Part shown: one piece after another, positions 1 to 5,922 of the stretch
Layout: each line of letters starts with the position of its first letter
Position numbering within the stretch: position 1 is the first letter of the stretch
NCBI RefSeq assembly: GCF_910583865.1
Contig: NZ_CAJTYX010000055.1
Location: 1 to 13,524, forward strand
Source of the DNA: an uncultured Muribaculum sp.
GTDB lineage: Bacteria > Bacteroidota > Bacteroidia > Bacteroidales > Muribaculaceae
Length of the DNA stretch: 13,524 bases
Direction of reading: 5' to 3'
The notes under the pieces: generated by a model
Seen by the model: only the letters and a program-made list of their open reading frames with translations
Told to the model about the DNA's origin: nothing
The model's database searches: none
Made by a program: the position numbers and the translations under genes

Positions 1-53
1 TATCCTACGTCGGTTTAGCAAACCGGTGGTTTCAGCCACTCACCCACCTCTCC
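1..53 (-). tRNA. tRNA-Ser (anticodon GCT), 5' part only
   Basis: Read on the minus strand, the sequence starts at 53 with the seven-base acceptor strand GGAGAGG. It continues with a D-arm of the serine type (GAGTGGCTGAAACC) and an anticodon loop TTGCTAA flanked by GGT/ACC. The anticodon GCT reads AGC and AGT serine codons. The start of the long variable arm typical of serine tRNAs is visible up to base 1; the T-arm and 3' acceptor half lie outside the window. The outermost anticodon-stem pair is a C/A mismatch, which I take as a natural variant. The identity is clear although the gene is cut by the window edge. Confidence 0.9.
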
Positions 54-93
54 TTAGAGACGGTATACCTGCTGTTTTTCCTGTTCAGCGGTG

Positions 94-125
94 CAAAGAT
101 AGGAATAAGTTTTGGGTTATGCAAA
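94..125 (-). promoter_or_regulatory. Bacteroidota-type promoter of the tRNA-Ser gene
   Basis: On the minus strand a TTTG (-33 element, 122-125) is followed after 20 nt by TATCTTTG (94-101), a perfect match to the TAnnTTTG -7 consensus of Bacteroidota. Transcription should start a few bases downstream, near 88-90, giving a leader of about 35 nt before the mature tRNA 5' end at 53. The same elements and nearly the same spacing recur upstream of metF. Confidence 0.8.
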
Positions 126-153
126 TTTTTTCTTCAATTCGCGAAAATTCACG

Positions 154-188
154 GATAGAATCTTCAGGAATCTTCGATAGAATCTTCA
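154..188. repeat. Short tandem direct repeat, 13-nt unit, 22-nt period
   Basis: GATAGAATCTTCA occurs exactly at 154-166 and 176-188. A partial copy of its core (GGAATCTTC) sits between them at 167-175, and a looser one (GGATCTTC) at 203-210. The repeat lies in the 193-nt gap between queE and the tRNA-Ser gene. On the minus strand it falls in the reading frame that continues after the queE stop codon and encodes a lysine/isoleucine-rich stretch. No function is evident. Confidence 0.6.
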
Positions 189-246
189 TGTAACGATTCT
201 TTGGATCTTCAATCGCATCCGCGGACACGGCATATCCCTGAGACCA

Positions 247-822
247 TCATGGAATATCTATCAGCTTATGTGTCTGTAAAGAAAGCTTCCACTCAGGATG
301 AGCCTTGATGTAATCAACGCATCCCGATATAATCCTTCGGTTTGCATCCTCGTCACCCACGTCGCACGGCTGGAGATAGCGTTCGCGGGCATAGACAGAA
401 TCAAGCGACGAGATGCGTACATCATCGTCAGAGTCACCGAGGAACACTACTTTCAGCTCATCTACCTTTGAGTAAACAATCGGTGCATCCTTCGGTGAGC
501 ATGTAATCCAGTCGACATTAGCCGGAAGCATGTGCGTGCCGTTGGTCTCAACCTGCACGAAATAACCCGCATCGTGCAGCATGTCGACAAAATTACCGTC
601 AAGCTGCAATGAAGGTTCTCCACCCGTGACCACCACATGACGCGCAGAATATTTCCCCAGTTCCGAAAATATCTCCTCATGTGTCAGCTCTGTTCCTCCC
701 AGATGGTCCGTATCGCAAAACGGGCATCGGAGGTTACATCCCGACAGACGTATGAATACGGCAGGCGTACCGGTAAACCGACCCTCTCCCTGCAATGAAT
801 AAAATATCTCTTTTACTATCAT
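247..822 (-). CDS. queE: 7-carboxy-7-deazaguanine synthase (radical SAM)
   Basis: This 191-residue protein is a QueE-type radical S-adenosylmethionine enzyme. It rearranges 6-carboxy-tetrahydropterin to 7-carboxy-7-deazaguanine, the step that builds the 7-deazapurine core of queuosine. Visible signatures are the N-terminal FYSLQGEG (residues 7-14), the [4Fe-4S] motif CX3CX2C (Cys29, Cys33, Cys36, in the order GCNLRCPFCDT) and the SAM-binding TGGEP near 65-70. The C-terminal SLQTHKLIDI ending is what I recall for Bacteroidota QueE, so the length is normal. It begins 6 nt after queD, whose product supplies its substrate, and the two are clearly co-transcribed. The frame stays open for 54 codons after the TGA stop (see findings), but the family-typical ending argues that this stop is the real one. 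Confidence 0.93.
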   Translation of the reverse strand: MIVKEIFYSLQGEGRFTGTPAVFIRLSGCNLRCPFCDTDHLGGTELTHEEIFSELGKYSARHVVVTGGEPSLQLDGNFVDMLHDAGYFVQVETNGTHMLPANVDWITCSPKDAPIVYSKVDELKVVFLGDSDDDVRISSLDSVYARERYLQPCDVGDEDANRRIISGCVDYIKAHPEWKLSLQTHKLIDIP

Positions 823-828
823 TACGTG

Positions 829-1170
829 TCAATCCTCTTCATCGGCTACATAAGTCGCCACATTCCCCTCGCTCTCTTGTACGTCGGCCCTGTAGCATTC
901 CGGAATCTGCTCGGTTATCCATCGTGCGATGTTCTCGGCCGTAGGGTTGAACGGGAGCACGTCGTTGAGATGCCTGTGGTCGAGCACGTCATGTATCCGC
1001 TCCTTTATATGCTTGAAGTCGCACACCATTCCGTCGGCATTGAGCGTGCGCGCCTTGCAATACACGGTCACAATCCAGTTGTGGCCGTGCACGTTAGTGC
1101 ATTTGCTCGGATATGATAGTTCCAGCCGGTGCGAACCGGCTATCTCCATGCGTTTTGATATATAGTACAT
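829..1170 (-). CDS. queD: 6-carboxy-5,6,7,8-tetrahydropterin synthase
   Basis: This 113-residue protein belongs to the QueD/6-pyruvoyl-tetrahydropterin synthase family. It converts dihydroneopterin triphosphate to 6-carboxy-tetrahydropterin, the first committed step of queuosine base synthesis. The three zinc ligands are visible as His14 (in AGSHRL), His28 and His30 (in NVHGHNW). The catalytic Cys24 sits four residues before the HGH motif, and Asp64-His65 and Glu79 (PTAEN) match the remaining catalytic and pterin-binding positions. Length is normal for bacterial QueD. The start is the ATG at 1168-1170, with no clear ribosome binding site. It is the first gene of a queD-queE pair; queC is not in the window. 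A candidate promoter lies 42 nt upstream. Confidence 0.92.
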   Translation of the reverse strand: MYYISKRMEIAGSHRLELSYPSKCTNVHGHNWIVTVYCKARTLNADGMVCDFKHIKERIHDVLDHRHLNDVLPFNPTAENIARWITEQIPECYRADVQESEGNVATYVADEED

Positions 1171-1211
1171 GATTTTACCTATATGTGGGATCGTAAGCCC
1201 CTATTTCCCTA

Positions 1212-1244
1212 CAAATTTAGGCAAATTTTCCATGAGTATGGAAA
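1212..1244 (-). promoter_or_regulatory. Candidate promoter of queD-queE
   Basis: On the minus strand TAAATTTG (1212-1219) matches the TAnnTTTG consensus. A weak -33 candidate, TTTC, lies 21 nt upstream (1241-1244). The predicted leader to the queD ATG is about 35-40 nt. A 7-bp inverted repeat (TTTCCAT/ATGGAAA, 1227-1233 and 1238-1244, loop of four) overlaps the -33 side and could be an operator or a weak terminator for the upstream unit. I see no convincing preQ1 riboswitch in the leader. Confidence 0.5.
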
Positions 1245-1316
1245 TCGGGGCATACAATTTCCTATATACCCACATCCGCACGATGCCGCGGACATGCTGT
1301 CTCGTGCCTGCCGACC

Positions 1317-1751
1317 TCAATTTGCCACCTTCGGCTTTCCTGCCGATTTGAAAAATCCGATTCGTTTGACGGTATGCCCTATGGCAAACAACAGGAATAC
1401 GAAACCGATTTTACCATGTATGCCGCCTATCGGAGAATGGACGCATGTAGCAATCCAATGTATAAAAGTGGCAATTGCGCTTATTAGCGTAAGCAATGCA
1501 AAAATCGCGAGCCAACGGGTTACCAGAGATTTCTGTTTCCGCAATCTTTTAATCCACGATTTCCAGCCGAAATGGAGATAAAGATGCCATACAATATTGG
1601 AGAAGAAAAGACAGCCTATGGCCACATGAATCCATATCCATACGACACTGCGGCTTCCGGTTGCTTCAAGCTGTATGCCGGATGCGAGTATGAATGCCGT
1701 TGCAAAGACAAGCATCCAATCGCATAATCCAAGTTTCTCTTTCTTAGTCAT
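1317..1751 (-). CDS. Small four-helix membrane protein, probable di-heme cytochrome b-like (DUF4405-like)
   Basis: This 144-residue protein has four predicted membrane helices at roughly 11-28, 37-60, 78-101 and 108-127, joined by a basic loop (KSWIKRLRKQK, 64-74). Helices two and four each carry two histidines separated by exactly 13 residues: His42/His56 and His112/His126. In the cytochrome b family this spacing on two parallel helices binds two b-type hemes across the membrane. I therefore infer a heme-containing electron-transfer or sensing protein; the general look recalls the DUF4405 family, but the family name is from memory. It follows the trkA-like gene by 15 nt and is probably in the same operon. 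Its coding sequence looks more AT-rich than its neighbours, partly because of its hydrophobic codons. Substrate and partner are unknown. Confidence 0.7.
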   Translation of the reverse strand: MTKKEKLGLCDWMLVFATAFILASGIQLEATGSRSVVWIWIHVAIGCLFFSNIVWHLYLHFGWKSWIKRLRKQKSLVTRWLAIFALLTLISAIATFIHWIATCVHSPIGGIHGKIGFVFLLFAIGHTVKRIGFFKSAGKPKVAN

Positions 1752-1766
1752 TATTATCTTCTTACG

Positions 1767-2456
1767 TTACTTTATGTGGCGGAGCATGTCGCGGAATTGA
1801 CGCTGCGTGCCGGTCACTACAAGCATATCGCCTTTCTGAAGCCGGAAATCCGGAGTGGGATTGTCGACCATCACCGGCTCGCGGTCTATCAGTCCGATTG
1901 CATTCCTGCGTTCGGTGACCCGTGTCACCCCCACAAGCCGAAATCCGAAATTGTGTTCCATATCTATCTCCGAGAGCGACATCCCTTCATAGAACTCCGG
2001 TACCGGAAACTTCATCACATAATGGTCGCGGTCGATATTTATGGCATCCACTCCCGCACCGAGAGCCAGCTCGCGGGTTAGTTCCCTCGCTGCACGCTGC
2101 TCCGGCACAAGAATTCTGTCGACCTGAAAACCTCGCAATATCGTCTCGTGGATATCATCCACGGCACGGGCATAGATCCTCTTCACACCCATCTTCCTCA
2201 AGAGGGCCACTGTCTTTACGCTCGCGCCGAAATTCTCGCCGATAGCAACAATCACAAGCTCAACGGAATTCAACGGTAGCGCATCCAAAGCGGCCTCGTC
2301 GGTAGAATCAATGATGTAGGCGGTAGAGATTTTATCCTTTATGGCCTCGACAAGAGTGGCACTGCTATCGGCAGCTATCACTTCATGGCCCATAGCCGTC
2401 AGGTCGATAGCCAGATTAGAGCCGTATATTCCAAGTCCGATTATCAGTATGCGCAT
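1767..2456 (-). CDS. trkA: TrkA/KtrA-type potassium uptake regulatory protein (RCK domains)
   Basis: This 229-residue soluble protein is the cytoplasmic gating subunit type of Trk/Ktr potassium uptake systems. The N-terminal RCK_N Rossmann domain shows the dinucleotide-binding GLGIYGSN loop (Gly7, Gly9, Gly12) and the acidic Asp30 at the end of the second strand, typical for NAD(H)/ATP binding. The C-terminal RCK_C domain spans about 140-229 (FPVPEFYEGMSLSEID onward, ending in KGDMLVVTG). One RCK_N plus one RCK_C at this length fits KtrA rather than the double-length E. coli TrkA. Its channel subunit (TrkH/KtrB) is not adjacent. The gene starts 53 nt after dnaG with no clear promoter between them, and 15 nt before the small membrane protein, so it may be expressed from the dnaG promoter. 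Confidence 0.88.
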   Translation of the reverse strand: MRILIIGLGIYGSNLAIDLTAMGHEVIAADSSATLVEAIKDKISTAYIIDSTDEAALDALPLNSVELVIVAIGENFGASVKTVALLRKMGVKRIYARAVDDIHETILRGFQVDRILVPEQRAARELTRELALGAGVDAINIDRDHYVMKFPVPEFYEGMSLSEIDMEHNFGFRLVGVTRVTERRNAIGLIDREPVMVDNPTPDFRLQKGDMLVVTGTQRQFRDMLRHIK

Positions 2457-2509
2457 CGTGAAAAGATGATTTTTCTCCGGTTACAACATAAAACACAGTA
2501 CCTCTGTTC

Positions 2510-4753
2510 TCAGCGCGGCAAAATAATACGCTCTCCAAGATATGTGGCCATATCCCTGCGCAATGCATGGAGTTCGCCAAGTCTCGACATAAGCTCCATA
2601 CAGTGCTTCTCATTATTGTTCACGCCGAAAGCCTCCTTGATTTCACGATTGAGCTGCTGTATCTGCCATTCGAGCATGGCATCCTTGTATTCAAGCACCG
2701 CACGCGGCACGATGTCGGGCAACCGCTCGTCGTCGGTGATGACATGCGTATATTTGGTAAATACCTTGCTGAGCACATGCCTCTCGGCGACAAGTTCCAT
2801 GCCCATCTTGCGCACCGCATCGTCAGGACTCGAACAAATTACGCGCTCAGGATAAATCATGGTGTACTCCCTCATGTCGCGCATGTATTTCTCATCCACG
2901 GAAGCACGCAATTCCTTCTCGCGGCGCTCGATATCGGAAAGGTCGGAAGCCGTGGCACGGATCTCGGCTTCTCCCGCCTCTATGGATGCGTCCCTCTCTT
3001 GTAGAAGCCGCTCCCGGAAGTCCTGTTCAGCGGCAGGCCATCCGTCCGACTGCAGGGAGAGCACCGCTCGGTATATGGAACCAAGTACCGGATCAGCAAT
3101 CTCCATGTCATCGCGTTCCAGCTCCGAACGGATGTAGTCCGCGACACTGATTGTCACCGCATTCCCATTCTCGTCGACCATCTCGGCCAGGGTAAGCAGG
3201 CCGTAGCGAAGCATGTATTTGACCAACGTGCTCTCATAGCGGTACATGAACCTGCGGTAGCCGGTCTCCTCTTTCGAAGTCTCTGCGCCCGAAGCAACAG
3301 CCACCGCTTCCACCGCACTGAATGGCTCGACATCCGCCTCGTCGTCACCTTTGGCATCTCCCTTTACAAGCTGTTCAGTGGCATTCTGCACATCGCCCAA
3401 CGACTTGCGTGCACGCTCCTGACGCGCGGTGATGGCATCCTTCTCGGCCTGTGCCTTCCGGCGCTTCTCCACCTCAAGAGCCACTACACGCTCGTCGATA
3501 TCAAGACGACGGCTGCACTCCTTTATATATATATTGGCTGTAACGGCATCGGGAATGACGGAAATAGACTGCACAATGTCACCTATTGCCCGCGCACGGG
3601 CAATAGGGTCGTTCTCCAGGCCCTGAAGCAGAATGCCCGTCTTGAACTGTATGAAATCCACCTCGTTGGCGGATATATACTCCTCGACTTGGGTCGAAGT
3701 ATGCGACTGTGCGAAACTATCGGGGTCATCACCGTCGGGAAGCAGCAGCACCTTGATATTAAGACCTTCCCGCAGCAGCATGTCAATACCGCGCAATGAC
3801 GCCTTTATGCCGGCGGCATCGCCGTCGTAGATCACGGTGACGTTGTCTGTGAATCGATGTATCAGGCGTATCTGCCCGTCAGTCAATGAAGTGCCCGATG
3901 AAGCAACGACATTCTCTATCCCGCTCTGATGCATGGATATGACATCAAGATAACCTTCTACGAGAATGCACTTGTTATGCTTCACGATAGCCTGCTTGGC
4001 TTGATAGAGTCCGTAAAGCTCGTTGCTCTTTGTGTATATGGCCGACTCGGGAGAGTTGACATATTTTGCAAGATCCTTCTTGAGCGTACGGCCACCGAAA
4101 GCTATCACCTTTCCCGACACCGAGAATACCGGAAATATCACCCTCCCTTTGAAACGGTCGTAGACACGACCCGTGTCGGTGCGTATGCACAGTCCGGTAT
4201 CAAACAGGTATTTCTCGTTGTAACCCTTCCGCATCGCCTCATCATAGAGGGCCGTCGAGCGTTCAAGGGCATAGCCGAGGCGGAAGCGCTTTATCATGGC
4301 CTCGCTGACACCGCGCTGTTGCAGATAGGTCATACCTATGTTGCGCCCGTCGTCGGTGTCATGCAGATTCGTCTCGAAATGGCGGAGGGCGAACTCGTTG
4401 ACTGCAAGGAGCGACGCACGTTCGGTCTCACGTTCGCGCTCCTCGTCGGTCATCTCATGCTCCTTGATTTCTATGTTGTATTTCGCGGCAAGGTACCGGA
4501 GAGCCTCCTGATAGGTCATCTGCTCATGCTCCATGATGAAGTTGACGGGACTGCCACCCTTTCCGCAACTGAAGCACTTGCATATGTTCTTTGATTTCGA
4601 CACGGAAAACGACGGTGTGCGTTCGTTATGGAACGGACACAGACCGAGATAGCCCGCCCCGCGACGCTTCAGGCTCACAAAATCGCTTACCACGTCGACT
4701 ATGTCGGCGACATCGAGGATGCGCTGTACCGTTTCCCTGTCAATCTTTTTCAT
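2510..4753 (-). CDS. dnaG: DNA primase
   Basis: This 747-residue protein is the replicative primase that makes RNA primers at the replication fork. The N-terminal zinc domain shows the CHC2 ligands Cys39, His42, Cys60 and Cys63 (LCPFHNERTPSF and CFSCGKGG). The Toprim catalytic core has EGYLDVI near 265, DGDAAG near 307 and DGDDPDSF near 338, which supply the acidic metal-binding residues. A lysine-, glutamate- and alanine-rich linker covers about 425-490. A helical C-terminal region (about 490-747), expected to bind the DnaB helicase, follows. It is longer than E. coli DnaG (581 residues), the excess lying in the linker and C-terminal part. The ATG at 4751-4753 is preceded by promoter-like sequence only 4-24 nt away. 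It is divergent from metF. Confidence 0.97.
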   Translation of the reverse strand: MKKIDRETVQRILDVADIVDVVSDFVSLKRRGAGYLGLCPFHNERTPSFSVSKSKNICKCFSCGKGGSPVNFIMEHEQMTYQEALRYLAAKYNIEIKEHEMTDEERERETERASLLAVNEFALRHFETNLHDTDDGRNIGMTYLQQRGVSEAMIKRFRLGYALERSTALYDEAMRKGYNEKYLFDTGLCIRTDTGRVYDRFKGRVIFPVFSVSGKVIAFGGRTLKKDLAKYVNSPESAIYTKSNELYGLYQAKQAIVKHNKCILVEGYLDVISMHQSGIENVVASSGTSLTDGQIRLIHRFTDNVTVIYDGDAAGIKASLRGIDMLLREGLNIKVLLLPDGDDPDSFAQSHTSTQVEEYISANEVDFIQFKTGILLQGLENDPIARARAIGDIVQSISVIPDAVTANIYIKECSRRLDIDERVVALEVEKRRKAQAEKDAITARQERARKSLGDVQNATEQLVKGDAKGDDEADVEPFSAVEAVAVASGAETSKEETGYRRFMYRYESTLVKYMLRYGLLTLAEMVDENGNAVTISVADYIRSELERDDMEIADPVLGSIYRAVLSLQSDGWPAAEQDFRERLLQERDASIEAGEAEIRATASDLSDIERREKELRASVDEKYMRDMREYTMIYPERVICSSPDDAVRKMGMELVAERHVLSKVFTKYTHVITDDERLPDIVPRAVLEYKDAMLEWQIQQLNREIKEAFGVNNNEKHCMELMSRLGELHALRRDMATYLGERIILPR

Positions 4754-4769
4754 AACACAAAATTACGAA

Positions 4770-4799
4770 AAAAGATACTCACTCCCGGCAAAGCTCAAA
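4770..4799 (-). promoter_or_regulatory. Candidate dnaG promoter, sharing the palindrome of the first metF promoter
   Basis: On the minus strand TTTG (4796-4799) lies 18 nt upstream of TATCTTTT (4770-4777), seven of eight matches to TAnnTTTG. This would give a leader of about 12 nt. A second, perfect -7 match TAATTTTG (4758-4765) ends only 4 nt before the ATG; its best TTTG is 23 nt away, and it would produce an essentially leaderless mRNA. The TTTG used here is one arm of the palindrome whose other arm supplies the -33 element of the opposing metF promoter. Confidence 0.5.
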
Positions 4800-4803
4800 T
4801 AAA

Positions 4804-4835
4804 TTTGGCTTTGCAGTCGCTTATTCGTATCTTTG
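4804..4835 (+). promoter_or_regulatory. Upstream metF promoter (repeat copy 1)
   Basis: TTTG (4804-4807) lies 20 nt before TATCTTTG (4828-4835), a full match to the Bacteroidota consensus. The TTTG is inside the palindrome 4788-4814, so any protein bound to the dyad would cover the -33 element. Transcription would begin near 4840, giving a leader of about 90 nt that includes the whole second repeat copy. Confidence 0.65.
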
Positions 4836-4875
4836 ACTAAGTCTTAGATACTCACGCTCGGCAAAACCAAATAAA

Positions 4876-4908
4876 TTTGCTTTTGCACTCGACTTATTCG
4901 TATCTTTG
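4876..4908 (+). promoter_or_regulatory. Proximal metF promoter (repeat copy 2)
   Basis: TTTG (4876-4879) lies 21 nt before TATCTTTG (4901-4908). Transcription should begin near 4913, only about 17 nt before the metF ATG at 4930. The TTTG is inside the second palindrome (4861-4886). No Shine-Dalgarno sequence follows, as is usual in this phylum. I see no riboswitch between promoter and start codon; the leader is too short for one. Confidence 0.75.
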
Positions 4909-4929
4909 TCTTTCATCATTCACAGACAC

Positions 4930-5886
4930 ATGAAAGTTACCGACATAATAGCCGCACGCAATACCACCGGATTCAGTTTCGAGGTGTTGCCCCCGCTGAA
5001 AGGACGCGGCATCGACCAGTTGTTCAAGAATATCGACACACTCCGCGAATTCGACCCGCTGTACATCAACATCACCACCCATCGCAGTGAAATCGTGTTC
5101 AAAGACACACCCGACGGACTCTACAGGCGCGTGAGCGAGCGCAGCCGCCCGGGCACCGTCGCCGTAGCCGCCGCAATACAGCAGAAGTATGCCATACCGG
5201 CCGTCCCCCACATGATATGCTCCGGATTCTCCAAAATCGAGACGGAATATGCCTTGATCGACCTCAACTTTCTCGGCATAACCAATCTCTTGCTTCTGCG
5301 CGGCGATAAGGCCAAGCATGAGTCGAGATTCACCCCTAATGCCGACGGGCATGCCCATGCATCGGAACTGCAGCAGCAGGTCAACGACTTCAACAGGGGA
5401 TATTTCATCGACGGCACAAAGATGGACATAGTCACCGGCGAGACATTCTCCTACGGAGTGGCCGGCTATCCCGAGAAGCATGAGGAATCACCCAATCCCG
5501 ACATCGACCTGCAATATCTCAAACTGAAAGTGGACAACGGCGCAGACTATATCGTCACACAGATGTTTTTCGACAATGAAAAGTATTTCAACTTCGTAGA
5601 CCGCTGCCGCAAAGCCGGAATCAACGTGCCCATCATACCCGGACTTAAGCCTATCACCACCATGTCGCAACTCAGCATACTGCCGAAAGTATTCCACGTC
5701 GACATGCCGAGCGAACTGGCCAACGAACTCATGAGATGTACCACAGACTCTCAGGCCAAGGCCGTAGGCGTGGAGTGGTGTACACTCCAGGCCCGGGAAC
5801 TTATAGCCCGCAATGTGCCGAGCATACATTTCTACTCGCTCAATGCCACCAGAAGTGTAGAGCAGGTGGCACGTGCGGTATATTGA
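4930..5886 (+). CDS. metF: Methylenetetrahydrofolate reductase
   Basis: This 318-residue flavoprotein reduces 5,10-methylenetetrahydrofolate to 5-methyltetrahydrofolate, feeding methionine synthesis. Family motifs run in order: FSFEVLPP with the catalytic Glu18, PHMICSG near 92, LLLLRGD near 120-126 (the Asp that interacts with FAD), GVAGYPEKH, QMFFDN near 210, IPGLKPIT, and the C-terminal FYSLN. Length fits the short bacterial MetF without the eukaryotic regulatory domain. I chose ATG 4930 over an in-frame TTG at 4906 because the latter lies inside the -7 promoter element and adds unrelated residues. It is the first gene of a plus-strand cluster; holB follows after 36 nt. Confidence 0.96.
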   Translation: MKVTDIIAARNTTGFSFEVLPPLKGRGIDQLFKNIDTLREFDPLYINITTHRSEIVFKDTPDGLYRRVSERSRPGTVAVAAAIQQKYAIPAVPHMICSGFSKIETEYALIDLNFLGITNLLLLRGDKAKHESRFTPNADGHAHASELQQQVNDFNRGYFIDGTKMDIVTGETFSYGVAGYPEKHEESPNPDIDLQYLKLKVDNGADYIVTQMFFDNEKYFNFVDRCRKAGINVPIIPGLKPITTMSQLSILPKVFHVDMPSELANELMRCTTDSQAKAVGVEWCTLQARELIARNVPSIHFYSLNATRSVEQVARAVY

Positions 5887-5922
5887 CAGAAAAGCCATCA
5901 TCCATCCTCCTCCAAAGTCATC

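Larger units (their letters stand above)
4774..4908 (+). repeat. Two tandem 62-nt promoter/palindrome repeats
   Basis: Two imperfect 62-nt copies lie at 4774-4835 and 4847-4908 (period 73 nt, spacer of 11 nt). Each begins with GATACTCAC, contains an interrupted palindrome, and ends with CTTATTCGTATCTTTG. The first dyad (4788-4814) pairs GCAAAGC with GCTTTGC around CAAAT-AA-ATTTG. The second (4861-4886) pairs GCAAAA with TTTTGC around the same core. The paired G-to-A and C-to-T changes keep the outer arms complementary. The two copies fill most of the dnaG-metF intergenic region. Confidence 0.85.

Noticed and set aside
1171..1211. preQ1 riboswitch in the queD leader
   Set aside because: The short leader lacks a recognisable preQ1 aptamer hairpin with an A-rich tail. 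Queuosine genes made it worth checking.
3515..3535. Alternating TATATATATA run inside dnaG
   Set aside because: It encodes Asn-Ile-Tyr-Ile-Lys in frame and is explained by codon choice.
3929..4594. Plus-strand open frame of 221 codons opposite dnaG
   Set aside because: It lies wholly antisense to a clearly recognisable primase core, has no recognisable motif or promoter, and is explained by codon bias of dnaG.
4906..4929. TTG start for metF eight codons upstream of the ATG
   Set aside because: The TTG is part of the -7 promoter element TATCTTTG, so it would be upstream of the transcription start.
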